A stretch of DNA of 64,000 nt from Thiosymbion sp942492625 (GCA_942492625.1 CALOFM010000019.1:248001-312000), one strand, 5' to 3'. Positions 25,164-34,093 are shown, counted from the stretch's first letter. A program made the numbers and translations. The notes: generated by a model from the letters alone, not told the origin.

Positions 25164-26030
25164 TTGACGAAAAGCATGACCGCGTTCGCACGCGAAACGA
25201 CGACGGGGAGCGAAGGCGACCTGACTTGGGAGCTGCGTTCCGTAAACCACCGCTTCCTCGAGCCCTTCGTCCGCCTTCCGGAGGACCTACGGTCGCTGGA
25301 ACCGGCGGTGCGCGAGCGGGTGAACGCAAGGCTCGGGAGGGGGAAACTGGACTGTACCCTGCGCTATGCGGCGAATCCCGGTTCGGTGGGCGAGTTGCAC
25401 GTCAACCGTCATTACCTGGAGCAGCTTCTGACCGCTGGTCGCGAGGTGGCGGAGTTGGTCGGTAAACGGGAACAGCCGTCTCCCTTCGACATCCTGCGTT
25501 GGCCCGGTGTACTGCAGGAACAGAAGCAGGACCTGGGACCGGTTATGAAGCAGGCTCTGTCCCTGCTGGACGAGGCCATCGGGTCGCTGGTGTCGACCCG
25601 CGAGCGCGAGGGAGCCCGCCTCGCCGAGCGTATCCGAGAGCGTTGCGACAAGCTCGATGACTGCGCGACCCGTGTCAAGGCACGTATGCCGCAGGTCATG
25701 GCGGAGGTGCGCACCCGCATCCTCGAGCGACTCGAAGAAGTACGGGTGGAGCTGGACCCGAACCGGCTAGAGCAGGAGCTCGCCCTGCTCGCGCAGCGCC
25801 TCGACGTGGACGAGGAGATGGATCGCATGGAAGCACACGTCCAGGAGGTGCGATCTGTCCTGTCCCGAGCCGGACCCGTGGGGCGACGCCTGGATTTCCT
25901 GATGCAGGAGCTCAACCGAGAGGCCAATACATTGGGGTCCAAGTCATCCGACGTGGAGGTCACCCGTGTGGCGGTGGACATGAAGGTCCTGATCGAGCAA
26001 ATGCGTGAGCAGGTGCAGAACATAGAATAG
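25164..26030 (+). CDS. yicC: YicC family endoribonuclease-like stress protein
   Basis: 288-aa YicC protein: N-terminal SMTAFARETTTG and LRSVNHRFLEPFVRLPEDLR, a long helical middle, and the conserved C-terminus GRRLDFLMQELNREANTLGS plus MKVLIEQMREQVQNIE. E. coli YicC is an endoribonuclease that helps degrade the small RNA RyhB. TTG 25164 is preferred because GGAG lies 6 bases before it and it matches family length; ATG 25152 is possible. In most Gammaproteobacteria gmk follows directly, but here a 10-kb island separates them. Confidence 0.94.
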   Translation: MTKSMTAFARETTTGSEGDLTWELRSVNHRFLEPFVRLPEDLRSLEPAVRERVNARLGRGKLDCTLRYAANPGSVGELHVNRHYLEQLLTAGREVAELVGKREQPSPFDILRWPGVLQEQKQDLGPVMKQALSLLDEAIGSLVSTREREGARLAERIRERCDKLDDCATRVKARMPQVMAEVRTRILERLEEVRVELDPNRLEQELALLAQRLDVDEEMDRMEAHVQEVRSVLSRAGPVGRRLDFLMQELNREANTLGSKSSDVEVTRVAVDMKVLIEQMREQVQNIE

Positions 26031-26051
26031 CGCTCATGGCCATCCGCAGTC

Positions 26052-26350
26052 GCCCTAAATACATCGCTCTCGCGGCTGGACCACGGACTCGAGCCCTTTA
26101 CGCTACACGATCTGCGCGCACCTCGCGGTCGCAACTCGCCGCGCTAGGCGTCCCATAACATTTCGCCGAGCGGGTGCTCAATCACAAGCGCAAGGGCGTA
26201 GAGGGCACCTACAACACTTACGATTACTTCGAAGAACGGCTGGAGGCGCTGGAGCAGTGGGCGTGCGTGTTAGCCCCCATCGAGACAGGCGGTAAGGTGG
26301 TTCCGATTCGACGGGCGGGCGCCCAAACAAAGGCGTTGGATTTCAATTAG
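26052..26350 (+). pseudogene. tyrosine integrase, C-terminal remnant
   Basis: Translation with one frame correction near 26115 gives LEPFTLHDLR, RTSRSQLAALGVP, FAERVLNHKRKGVEGTYN and YDYFEERLEALEQW. These are the box II part of a P4-type tyrosine recombinase, including HxLRRT, the VLNH histidine region and the catalytic tyrosine context GTYNTYDY. An in-frame TAA at 26156-26158 and the frameshift show it is dead, and the N-terminal two thirds is absent. It begins 21 bp after yicC and is the left marker of the accessory island; it was not in any predicted ORF because it is broken. Confidence 0.8.
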
Positions 26351-26671
26351 CAAGGCGATCCGAGCCACTACTTCTGACTGCCCTTACTACGCCTGCTCAG
26401 CCCGACTCATTTCGAAGCCGAAATTGATTATCAAGTAATCGTTCAACCCCAGGATCGCTGTTTTACCTGCAAGCTTGCGATCCATGGAACCGGATTCAGT
26501 CTTCGTGGCGGGAACTGCGGACGGGATGTGAAGGGGCACCCATTCGGCAGGCATCGCTGGACAGAGACGTGCTGTCCTAGCCCACTGGAAACACCACGGA
26601 ATGGGTACAAAGATCGGTGTTGGGCATGAAAAGGCCCGCTAAGTGCTGCCGGGCGCTTAGCCGGCCGCGTG
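26351..26671. other. non-coding stretch between integrase and IS110 remnants
   Basis: About 320 bp without a recognisable gene, ribosome binding site or repeat. It is probably decayed mobile DNA belonging to the flanking remnants. Confidence 0.5.
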
Positions 26672-27214
26672 TCCGATTAGGCGCTCGGAGTGGTCGCCCC
26701 CTCGCGAATTCCCAAGGCGCCGGGCGAGCGGATCAAGAACGACCGACGCGATGCCTTGAAGCTGGCGCGGCTGCTGCGCGGGGTCGACAAGCTGGCGGCG
26801 ATCGTCCTGCTTGCCGAGCTCGGGGACATCAGCCGCTTCGAATCACCCAAGCAGCTGATGGCCTTTCTCGGACTGGTGCCCAGCGAGCATTCCACCGGCA
26901 CGCGCCGGCGCCAGGGGGGCATCACCCTCACGGGCAACGCCCATGCTCGGCGCATGCTCGTCGAGTCGGCCTGGAGCTACCGCTTCCCGGCGCGTTGGAC
27001 CAAGCACCTCAAGGGCAAGGCGCGCAATGCCTCGCAGGAGGCCAAGCAGATCGCCTGGAAGGCCCAGACACGCCTGTGCGGGCGCTATCGCACGCTGACC
27101 CGGGCGGGGAAGAACACCAAGCTGGTGTGCGTGGCCATCGCCCGCGAGCTGGCCGGCTTCATCTGGGACATCGTGCGCCAGGAGATGCCCCGCCTGGCGC
27201 CGCAGAAGGGCTGA
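26672..27214 (+). pseudogene. IS110-family transposase remnant with internal deletion
   Basis: The end of the DEDD domain (VVAPSRIPKAPGERIKNDRR, DALKLARLLR) is joined directly to the C-terminal Transposase_20 domain (AELGDISRFESPKQLMAFLG, STGTRRRQGGITLTGNAHAR). The N-terminal catalytic region and about 100 central residues are missing, so the element cannot transpose. IS110 elements carry a guide (bridge) RNA in flanking noncoding DNA; I cannot identify one here. Confidence 0.85.
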
Positions 27215-27370
27215 GGCGGTGGCTAACCAGCACGTATTGCATCCATGTCGACGCCAGCCGGTAGATATGTGGACGAGTCCGCATCCCTGCGGACCGGCCC
27301 GAGCTACAGACGCCCACATACCCACCGGCTCAACAACAAATTGTTTTTAATAAAGAATTAGGAGGGGAGT

Positions 27371-27622
27371 GCTCTGAAACTTCGTGCCAAGGCTCACATG
27401 TTCCACTGGGTGAACACGGTCCTCGGCAACCTCAAAAGCAGCCTCAGCGGTGCCTACCATGCCTTCGGCTTCGACAAGTACGCCAAGCGCTACCTCGGCG
27501 CCATCGCCTACCGCTTCAATCGCCGCTTCGACGTCCATGCTCTTCCCAACCGACTGCTAGTGGCCGCAGTGGCCAATGGACCGCACTCCGAGCAGTGGAT
27601 TCGGATGGCGGAAACTCGTTGC
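27371..27622 (+). pseudogene. IS1595-family transposase, C-terminal remnant
   Basis: The frame reads ALKLRAKAHMFHWVNTVLGN, LKSSLSGAYHAFGFDKYAKR, YLGAIAYRFNRRFD and AVANGPHSEQWIRMAETRC, the C-terminal end of IS1595-type (ISSpo8-like) transposases. The catalytic domain is missing upstream and the end is cut by the IS1182 copy. An N-terminal piece of the same family lies 3 kb further on, at 30645. Confidence 0.8.
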
Positions 27623-29037
27623 AGATCAGGTTTTTCCTTAACTGCGGGCGCAATACGGCCATCCGCTTTAAGTTCCACGCCAGGCACACGAGGGTCCACT
27701 CGCCTTGGGCATTGTCCAACCCGCGGGTGAGGAACTGGCGACACCCCCATCACGGATTTGATGATGCCGAAGACCAGCTCGACGACCTGTTTGCGCAGCG
27801 CGTAGGCGGCCCGCCCAACCGTAGTCGTGAGTTGATTGGCCATGCGCTCGACGGGTGTCGGCTCCTGCGCCAACGCGGGGGCTCTGCGAAGCGCTCGGAC
27901 CAATGGGGATGGTGCTCATCGCGTTGGAACGCAATCAGCGGCTCGAAGCCGGCCTCCTCGCATACGTCCACGTTGGCTGCACTGAAGTAGCCGGCGTCGG
28001 CCAGGAATTGCTCGGGTTCGCTGAGCCCCTCGGGCAGAGCCTGGAGCTTCTTGAGCATCGGCGCCACCTGCTGCTTGTCGTCGACGGCCTGCGTCACCTG
28101 CGGGACCACGACCAGCATGGTTTCGGTATCGATCATAGCTTGGGCGTTGTAGCACCGCTCGAAGCCCCCGCCGGCCACGGGCATGATCCGCGAATCCTCA
28201 TCGGTGAGGTTGATCTGCTCCTGGGGACGTGCGCCAGGTCGCGGTGGCTGGGGCGGCTTGCCGCCGGGTTTCTTGCCGCTGGCCGCGGCCTTCGCCTCGC
28301 GGGCGGCGAGCTTGGCCTCGTAGTCGCTCTGCCGCGCGCGCCGCGATCTTTCCCTTGGCCGTGGCGATGGCCGCCAGCCGCTCCTCGCGGCGCTCTAGCT
28401 CCTCGGGGAAGTTGGCGCCGTCGGCTTCCTCGACCAAGGCCAGCAGTTCTTGGACCTCGGCCTTCAGATGCGCCTCAATGGCCTCGGCGTGCCCATAGGA
28501 CAGGGCGCTGTGACGGCTGGCGTTGGCGTGGATCTTGGTGCCGTCGAGGCTGACGGCTCCGAAGCGGCTCAACTGGTTCTCGCGGGCGACCTCAAGCACC
28601 TGCACAAACACCGCCTCGAACTCGTTGCGGAATCGCCGCCGGAAGCTGGCCAGGGTGTCATGGTCCGGATGGCGGCTGCAGGCAATGTAGCGAAACGCCA
28701 GCGAGTCGTAGGTCGCACGCTCGATCTTGCGGCTGGAGTAACAACCGGTGGCATAGCCGTAGATCAACAGTTCCAGCAACAGCGCCGGGTGATAGGCAGC
28801 GCTGCCCTTGCCAGCGTAGCCCCGCTCCAGGTCCCCCGGATCCAGATCTTCCACCACCTCGACCACGTACCGTGCCAGGTGCCCCTCGGGCAGCCATTCC
28901 TGCACCGAGGGGGGCAGGAGAAAGTCAGTGTCGCGGTCGATCACGTGGAAGTTGCCCATCGTCCGTCGTCCTTCGAGGTGAGGCCACGATTTTACCTGTC
29001 CAGTCGCCGCGCAGCACAGCGAAAGTCCGACAGGCTG
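27623..29037 (-). mobile_element. IS1182-family insertion sequence, degenerate
   Basis: An IS1182-type element read on the minus strand, with its transposase at 27640-28959. The right outer end carries CCGACAGGCTGCTA at about 29027-29040, a sequence type common at IS1182 termini. I could not find a convincing matching inverted repeat at the left end, which may be truncated. It is inserted next to an IS1595 remnant on one side and the HMA-like gene on the other. Confidence 0.7.
27640..28959 (-). pseudogene. IS1182-family transposase, multiple frameshifts
   Basis: The N-terminal part starts at 28959 (DTDFLLPPSVQEWLPEGHLA, SRKIERATYDSLAFRYIA, AVSLDGTKIHANASRH) and runs to about 28320. The middle catalytic part resumes in another frame (FERCYNAQAMIDTETMLVVV, QFLADAGYFSAANVDVCEEA) and the end in yet others (LRKQVVELVFGIIKSVMG, LDNAQGEWTLVCLAWNLKRM). 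At least three frameshifts are needed to connect them. It is inactive unless some indels are sequencing errors. Confidence 0.85.
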
Positions 29038-29265
29038 CTAGAAACCAATCATCTCCGCATGCAGCCCCCAGCCCCGAACCGCTTGAACGATCCCGCTTGG
29101 CTGTACCTCCGTCACGTCGAAGTCCACAACCATCAGATGGCGCGTCTTCTCGTGCATGCAGGCACTGTAGACCCCGTGTTCGTCTCCGATCTGCCGCTCC
29201 AGATCGTGGATGAGGTCGTTATCCAGTTCCTCGTCGATGTGAATCACGATGTCGCCCGTGTACAT
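29038..29265 (-). CDS. small HMA-fold-like conserved protein
   Basis: 75 aa: IVIHIDEELDNDLIHDLERQ, GDEHGVYSACMHEKTRHLMV and VRGWGLHAEMIGF suggest a beta-alpha-beta ferredoxin-like fold of the heavy-metal-associated type, but without the CxxC metal site. I recognise it as a conserved small protein of unknown function. Its TAG stop (29040-29038) lies in the outer bases of the adjacent IS1182 end, so the insertion may have set the C-terminus. The length still looks complete. Confidence 0.65.
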   Translation of the reverse strand: MYTGDIVIHIDEELDNDLIHDLERQIGDEHGVYSACMHEKTRHLMVVDFDVTEVQPSGIVQAVRGWGLHAEMIGF

Positions 29266-29890
29266 GTCACACTTCCTCGTCGCGTCTTTCGTTTTTCGCG
29301 GCCAACTTGGCCACAGTACTGAAGGTAGCCGACGCCCCTGGAAATAACGAGGCGAGATAATGGGGTTATTCGCAGCGGCCGCAGTGCCGGCAGCAATCGA
29401 TCAAGCGGCACCGAAGAACGCGCCGCCTCGAGATCCCCGTGGGCGAGGTCGTGGACCTGGCCGCGCTGCCGGCTCGGTTCTCCGACCTCGTGAACGGCTC
29501 GCCGGTGGATCTGCAGGAGGTCCTGGAGGCACAGGTCTACGACCTGAAGCAGGTGACGGCCGGCGTGGTTGTAGCGTTGGCACTGACCAGGGCTTCGATG
29601 AGGCGCCATCCATATAGGCTACTTGCGCCCAACCCCGAAAGGGACAAAGGCAGTCGTGTCTTGGTGCAGAAAACAATGCGTTAGAATTTTTTATCGAGCT
29701 AACTCAATTATGTTTGTCAGTGCAAGTTGCAGATGTCTGGTGCCGCGCAAAGTAGAAATGTCCGGTTGTCGCTGAGACCAGCACTAAGGGAGCCGGAGCG
29801 CGACGGCTCGCCAAGCCCCTGAGATTCTTTTCCTTACTGCCTTTCGTCCGCGGCTGGAAACGTCGGACGTTTGTGCATACACTCGGTACC
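29266..29890. other. gene-poor stretch with decayed sequence
   Basis: About 620 bp. An open frame through 29330-29640 on the plus strand has no start signal and no family I recognise. The only structured part is the IS21-like end described separately at 29712-29776. The last 50 bp should contain the brnTA promoter. Confidence 0.5.
29712..29776. mobile_element. probable IS21-family terminal end, solo remnant
   Basis: The motif TGTCAGTGCAAGTTGCAGATG (here at 29713 onward) is followed by a second diverged copy of its core: AAGTTGCAGATGTCTGG and AAAGTAGAAATGTCCGG. Multiple repeats of this kind are typical of IS21 element ends. No istA or istB sequence remains nearby. The family call rests on recollection of the end sequence. 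Confidence 0.45.
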
Positions 29891-30157
29891 ATGGACCTTG
29901 AGTTCGAGCGGGACGAGACCAAGCGCCAGACCAACCGGCGCAAGCACGGCATCGACTTCGCCGACGCCGTTGAAGTCTTCTACGACGACCTGGCCTGCTC
30001 CATGACCGATCCCGATCACCACGCCGAGCAGCGGTTCATCGTGGTCGGCCTCGACGGTTGCGGGCGGGTCTTGGTGGTGGTCTACACCCAGCCCGACGAG
30101 CTCACCATCCGTATCATCTCGGCGCGGCCGGCCACGGTGGCCCAGCGCCGACACTAG
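29891..30157 (+). CDS. brnT: BrnT-family toxin (type II TA)
   Basis: 88-aa RelE-fold ribonuclease toxin of the BrnT family: the N-terminal motif FERDETKRQTNRRKHGIDFA, a central VFYDDL segment and the C-terminal IRIISARPAT match the family. I use ATG 29891 rather than the frame start 18 bases upstream, because BrnT begins directly with this motif. The partner brnA starts 16 bp downstream. Toxin-first order is normal for BrnTA, in which BrnA autorepresses. The pair looks intact inside an otherwise decayed island. Confidence 0.92.
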   Translation: MDLEFERDETKRQTNRRKHGIDFADAVEVFYDDLACSMTDPDHHAEQRFIVVGLDGCGRVLVVVYTQPDELTIRIISARPATVAQRRH

Positions 30158-30172
30158 GAGTAAGGGTGAACC

Positions 30173-30421
30173 ATGCGCGACGAGTACGATTTCACCGGGG
30201 GCAAGCGCGGAGCCATCGTCAAGACGACGAAGGAACGGATCACGATCCGACTCGATCCAGACATCATCGAGTGGTTCCGGGGCCGCGTACAGGGCGGGGG
30301 AAACTACCAAACGCTGATCAACGAGGCCCTGCGCGAGCACGTCGAACGCCAGAGCGGCGCGGATCTGGAGACCACGTTGCGCCGCGTGCTCCGCGAGGAG
30401 TTGAGTGCGGCCAATCCGTAG
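30173..30421 (+). CDS. brnA: BrnA-family antitoxin
   Basis: 82-aa ribbon-helix-helix antitoxin. It contains GKRGAIVKTTKERITIRLD, the DNA-binding strand, and IIEWFRGRVQGGGNYQTLIN plus ALREHVERQ, the BrnA_antitoxin core. It should bind BrnT and repress the brnTA promoter. A GGAG site lies 17 to 20 bases before the ATG, with GGGTGAACC closer. It is intact and directly follows brnT. Confidence 0.92.
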   Translation: MRDEYDFTGGKRGAIVKTTKERITIRLDPDIIEWFRGRVQGGGNYQTLINEALREHVERQSGADLETTLRRVLREELSAANP

Positions 30422-30644
30422 CCGAATCGCTCAAAGCGCCGCTGGATTGACCTCGCGGAAGCGCTCCGCGGCGATCCGCCGCTGGCCCCGTCGCTTCGGA
30501 GCTGGCTGGCACCTTGGAGAATTTGCGGGATCATGTAGCACTTGCACATTACGGAAAATCAGTCGGTTAGCGCGGCCTGGGCTCACGGGTTGAGCCACCA
30601 CCCGGGGCATCCTGGCGTCAATCTCGACGCATTCGGAGACTGCC

Positions 30645-30896
30645 ATGCCCCAGCATTTCCTACTCACAGCCGAGGCCCGCTCGTTGTCGGTGCGGGAAGC
30701 CTTCGCGCTCAGTGACGAGGCAGCGTTCAATTTGTTCCGGGAGCTGCGTTGGGGCAAGGGCGAGGAAGTGGTCCGTCGCGAATGCGGGGTCGTGGAGGTT
30801 CACTGATTCCTGCCCTGTCGCCGGCAGTGGCGCTGCAAGGCGTGCGCCCATTCCTTCTCGGTGACGTCCGGGACCATCTTCGCCCACCACAAATAA
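30645..30896 (+). pseudogene. IS1595-family transposase, N-terminal remnant
   Basis: MPQHFLLTAEARSLSVREAF, NLFRELRWGKGEEVV and, after an in-frame TGA at 30804, RQWRCKACAHSFSVTSGTIF correspond to the start and zinc-ribbon region of IS1595 transposases. It stops at AHHK followed by TAA, and the DDE domain is absent. One zinc-ligand region is also altered (RRECGV). Together with the remnant at 27371 these are the two ends of one family, in the same orientation but in swapped order. Confidence 0.8.
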
Positions 30897-30954
30897 GGCC
30901 CCATGACGGGTGCAGGTCGGGTGTCCGCTGCGAATTGACTTACACGGTATTGGT

Positions 30955-31718
30955 CTACTTGTTTGAGTTCAAGAGACTACCGAGGGAGTCCTCGATCAGC
31001 CGATCGAGGGATCGGTTCTTCGTGGCAAGCTCAGCAATCAGTCTCTGGTATTCCTCGACGAGTCGTTTCGACATCTTGACGGCGAAGGCGATCTCCTCGG
31101 TGGATAGTCCTTTGCGTTGGCACAAGAGCACTTGCTTGAAGGCGACGATGTAGCGGGTGATGGCCTCGGCGCTGTGGTAGATCTCGCGCATGACTTGCTC
31201 GACGGATTTGCCCTGCAGAAAGAGCCGCGCGATGATCTCTTTCTCGTGTGTCGGCGTGGGGCCCATGTCGTGGATGGTGCCTCGTCGCGGCAGGAAGGTA
31301 TCGTTCTCAAGCTCCCATTCGCGCGTGTACTTGCCGACGGTGGAAGGAGACATCTTCAGCAGCAGGGCGGTTCGACATTGGTCAGGCAGCCACCTTGCTC
31401 GTAAGCCTGGGTGAACAGGCGTGCCACGACCGCTTTCTTGATCTCGCGCAGTTTCGTGCCGTCCTTGCGCTCGGTAGCCTCGTTGGCGGGGACCAAGTCG
31501 AGCACCACACTGGTCAGTCGGGTCTGGCTCATGCGTTTGCCGTAGGAGCCCTTCTCGTCTTTGTCCACGGTCACCCATGGGGTTTGGCCCGGACGCAGGT
31601 GGGTGGTCGGCGGATAGAACCGCCCGATCATCTCCACGATCGACTGCACCCGAACTTTGGTGTCGTCCCACACGGCCCCTGCCGTAAATCCCGTGTTCGG
31701 CTCGAGTTGGAACAGCAC
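30955..31718 (-). pseudogene. DUF1670 protein, frameshifted
   Basis: A DUF1670 protein, a family found around mobile elements. The N-terminal frame (GFTAGAVWDDTKVRVQSIVE, RPGQTPWVTVDKDEKGSYGK, AYEQGGCLTN) stops near 31390. The C-terminal frame continues (LLLKMSPSTVGKYTREWELE, RGTIHDMGPTPTHEKEIIAR, FAVKMSKRLVEEYQRLIAEL). One single-base deletion explains the break. The first codon is GTG 31718, and the true N-terminus may be longer and lost. The helix-turn-helix-like C-terminal part suggests DNA binding; the role is unknown. Confidence 0.75.
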
Positions 31719-31845
31719 GCGTACCTGAACGCATCCTCAAACGAAGAGACCCCGGCACCTGGCCGGGGTCATACTGCTCGGGTAGAGCAGTCTTCAGCTA
31801 TTCCGTTTCCTGGTGTCACTCTATAGAACGGAACCTAATCGTACG

Positions 31846-32061
31846 CTAAGCGCCTCCCTCGAACTTAAAGGAGACTTTCACCTTCGCGCGATATGCCTCG
31901 ATCTTGCCATCGTTCAGCTGCATATCGAGTTCCGAGACCTCCGCAACCCGGAGATCGCGCAGGTGCTCCGCGGCTTTCTCAACGGCCTGCGCCGCAGCCT
32001 TCTCCCAGGATTCCGCGCTGGTACCCACCAACTCGATCATTTTGTAGACGCTATCTGGCAT
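31846..32061 (-). CDS. dodecin family protein
   Basis: 71-aa dodecin: VYKMIELVGTSAESWEKAAA, EVSELDMQLNDGKIEAYRAK and VKVSFKFE form the one-helix, three-strand unit that assembles into a hollow dodecamer storing flavin. The conserved flavin-stacking position is Trp in SWEKA. AAGAGGA lies 7-13 bases upstream of the ATG. It is intact within the mobile island; dodecins are common accessory genes in salt-tolerant bacteria. Confidence 0.92.
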   Translation of the reverse strand: MPDSVYKMIELVGTSAESWEKAAAQAVEKAAEHLRDLRVAEVSELDMQLNDGKIEAYRAKVKVSFKFEGGA

Positions 32062-32349
32062 GACATTGTCCTCTTGTTGCTCGTGTATGAACGCGCGGAT
32101 GCACGCCCACGATCACCCTGCCGTCCTTTCACGCAAGCGGGATGATTCTATAGATAACTGTAGATGATCGGCGCGCCACCGTGGCCCGCTGCAGCGCCGA
32201 GACACCCTGAGGCCGTTTACAGTTTTACAGAACGCCACGCATAACCGCTTCTGTCAACTTCCTCCTTAATCGTCGTCCGTCTCCCCACCTCGACGCCCCT
32301 TCCTCCAGCGTGCACAATTTCTCCCTACCCCACCACGAACTCGACCGCC

Positions 32350-32625
32350 ATGGCACCCAAACCAGAACACCACGAGATCGCCGCATCGATCGACAAGGAA
32401 GTGAGCGAATTCTCCGATACCGCCGGGAGTATGGAGCAGCTTCTCGTCAACATGTACAAGTACATGCATGACTTCAAGCGGATTCTGGACACCGCAGCAC
32501 CAGGCGATATGGATACGCTCTGTGAGCAATACCCCCACTTTTATCGCTTCGCGAAACTGATGGAGCAACTCGCCGAAGGGATTGCCGCTGGCAACTTCGA
32601 CGACGTCCTCGGCAAACGTCACTAA
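32350..32625 (+). CDS. conserved small helical protein, unknown function
   Basis: 91 aa, predicted almost wholly alpha-helical (EVSEFSDTAGSMEQLLVNMY, YMHDFKRILDTA, FYRFAKLMEQLAEGIAAGNF). It has normal coding composition and no signal peptide. The start ATG at 32350 is not preceded by a strong ribosome binding site. I do not recognise a family. It is followed 20 bp later by a possible 42-codon ORF. Confidence 0.6.
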   Translation: MAPKPEHHEIAASIDKEVSEFSDTAGSMEQLLVNMYKYMHDFKRILDTAAPGDMDTLCEQYPHFYRFAKLMEQLAEGIAAGNFDDVLGKRH

Positions 32626-32645
32626 CGCCGACAGGAACGCAACCC

Positions 32646-32774
32646 ATGAAAGGCATGAACCCCGCGATCTTTGAAGGCGAACGAACGGTCGCGACCGACG
32701 TCATGAGGAGGGGCGACTCCCCTGAGGGGATCTACCCCAACCCTGTCGGCGACCAATACATGCAGGCCCAGTAG
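32646..32774 (+). CDS. possible small ORF of 42 aa
   Basis: MKGMNPAIFEGERTVATDVM, then RRGDSPEGIYPNPVGDQYMQ and a TAG. It lies 20 bp after the preceding small gene, with AGGAAC about 10 bases upstream of the ATG. It has no recognisable family and may be spurious, although composition and spacing fit a short downstream cistron. Confidence 0.35.
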   Translation: MKGMNPAIFEGERTVATDVMRRGDSPEGIYPNPVGDQYMQAQ

Positions 32775-33120
32775 CAACAACTCCTCCGGACCTGAGGCGT
32801 CCGGCTACTCGACCGGATACCCGTGCGCAGCCAATCTTCCTCTTGGCCTAGATCGTGGGTTGCTGTCATCGGGGGCAAAACCAGCTTTGACTAATGACGC
32901 ATAGGGGGTATCCATTTAACTCCAGTTGGCACACGATGTTGTGGTGGCTCGACGTCTACATGAATGTCTCCGGAAACCCCGACCTGAGTTTCTGAGGGTT
33001 GGGTGTATAAGGGGGCGGGAATGAGCCCGCCCCTCCCTGTCACCGAGCCTTTTGGAAAACCCCCGGCGCTGCCCCGCCTCCCCGGCGGAGTTTTTGGTTC
33101 CGGCAACACGCTTGCATGCA
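32775..33120. other. non-coding stretch of about 345 bp
   Basis: No supported gene. It contains a GC-rich near-palindrome, GGGGGCGGGAATGAGCCCGCCCC, at about 33009-33031 (arms GGGGCGG/CCGCCCC type, interrupted) that could act as a terminator. Otherwise I see nothing in it. Confidence 0.45.
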
Positions 33121-33273
33121 GAGAAGAGCTCTTTCCGCCAGCGAGACCGTATCCTCCACCCCGACGATGCTGTGATCCAGGACCCGAATGCCCACCGGGT
33201 TCAGGGAATCTTTGAGGCGTTGCGTGATTCTTGGATCGGCCCGGGAGGGCTCGGCGATGTCGCCGGAGTGGTT
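33121..33273 (-). pseudogene. radC-like gene, C-terminal remnant
   Basis: The minus-strand frame reads NHSGDIAEPSRADPRITQRL, KDSLNPVGIRVLDHSIVGVE and DTVSLAERALL, the last 50 residues of a RadC/JAB-domain protein. It lines up with the intact radC at 45623 (NHPSGVTEPSQADLRITQRL) but is diverged and lacks a residue at the NHPSG metal motif. RadC-like genes are frequent cargo of phages and conjugative elements, so this is probably island cargo rather than a duplication of the chromosomal gene. Confidence 0.75.
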
Positions 33274-33372
33274 GGCGGCCGGATGTTTGCCTGTCAATAC
33301 AGATAGCGGTCACAGAAATCGGGGACAACCGGGGCTCACCGGACGAGCCCGCGGCTCATTGCCATCGAGTCC

Positions 33373-33615
33373 ATGGCCGCCACCGGAAACACCCTCGACG
33401 ACTTCCCCGCCGGGGCCTTCACCATTCTGGTGTTCTGCGTCGCCTGCGAGCACAAGAGCCCGCTCGACTGTTCCAAGATGCCGGACGGCAGGACCGTCCA
33501 GGAGATTGTGAAGGCTCTCCGCTGCTCATCGTGCCGCTCACGCGAAGCATCGATCCGGATCCTCTACACCGGTGCCGACGGCTTCGAGTATGGCGGCATG
33601 ACGCCTGCCGATTGA
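33373..33615 (+). CDS. small putative Zn-binding protein
   Basis: 80 aa with two pairs of cysteines, CVACEH and CSSC, separated by about 30 residues, suggesting a single zinc ribbon. The sequence DFPAGAFTILVFCVACEHKS starts the domain and REASIRILYTGADG ends it. Similar short proteins occur in mobile regions of Proteobacteria. The ATG at 33373 is a plausible start, but the frame is open further upstream. Confidence 0.55.
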   Translation: MAATGNTLDDFPAGAFTILVFCVACEHKSPLDCSKMPDGRTVQEIVKALRCSSCRSREASIRILYTGADGFEYGGMTPAD

Positions 33616-33666
33616 CGGGGACTCGGCCCTCCTGATGACGAAACGCCGCAGGCTGCGAGGTGGTGA

Positions 33667-33870
33667 TCAGTTCTCTGAGACGTGCCTACACAGATCATCT
33701 ACCTCTTCTTCCGCCGCGAGCCAATCCACCAATTCGTGGCCGGGGGTGAAGCGTCTGTTCATAGCTTTGTAGTATGCAACTTCCTTGATCCACTGGTGGT
33801 GCTTCTCCCCGGGCGGAGCACACGGATCGCGTGGCCCGAAGTAGACGAGTGCGTTTTTCTTTGACGCCAT
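33667..33870 (-). CDS. DUF2934-like small protein
   Basis: The C-terminal half (WIKEVAYYKAMNRRFTPGHE then LVDWLAAEEEVDD) matches the DUF2934 pattern AYYxAexRgFxPGxExxDWxxAExE. Function unknown; these genes are common on accessory DNA. I use the ATG at 33870 (67 aa), which starts MASKKNALVYFG; an ATG at 33930 would add 20 residues. Neither has a convincing ribosome binding site. Confidence 0.65.
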   Translation of the reverse strand: MASKKNALVYFGPRDPCAPPGEKHHQWIKEVAYYKAMNRRFTPGHELVDWLAAEEEVDDLCRHVSEN

Positions 33871-34078
33871 GATATAGATGCGACTGTCGGCATAAAGATC
33901 ATGCGGAACGTACCTGAGATTGTAGATCACATTATCTCTGTAACAAACTGAAAGTGCTTGACTCCAATGCGCCGAGACAAGGTTGGTGTATCTTTACAGT
34001 AAGGAGCGATTCGCCTTCGCGCGCGAGACCTGTCGCTACGTCGCGCGCTCGCAGTGTAGATCATCGCCGCCAGCACGA

Positions 34079-34088
34079 AAGGAGGTGA
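34079..34088 (+). promoter_or_regulatory. perfect extended Shine-Dalgarno of the CsbD gene
   Basis: AAGGAGGTGA pairs with ten consecutive bases of the anti-Shine-Dalgarno of 16S rRNA, ending 5 bases before the ATG at 34094. It fixes the start of the CsbD gene and is far stronger than other sites in this window. Confidence 0.8.
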
Positions 34089-34093
34089 GAACC

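Noticed and set aside
27600..27660. Left inverted repeat of the IS1182 element
   Set aside because: I could not align a convincing partner to the right end; the left end is probably truncated or altered.
29330..29640. Open frame with GEVVDLAALPARFSDLVNGS
   Set aside because: No start codon with a ribosome binding site and no family recognised; treated as decayed DNA.
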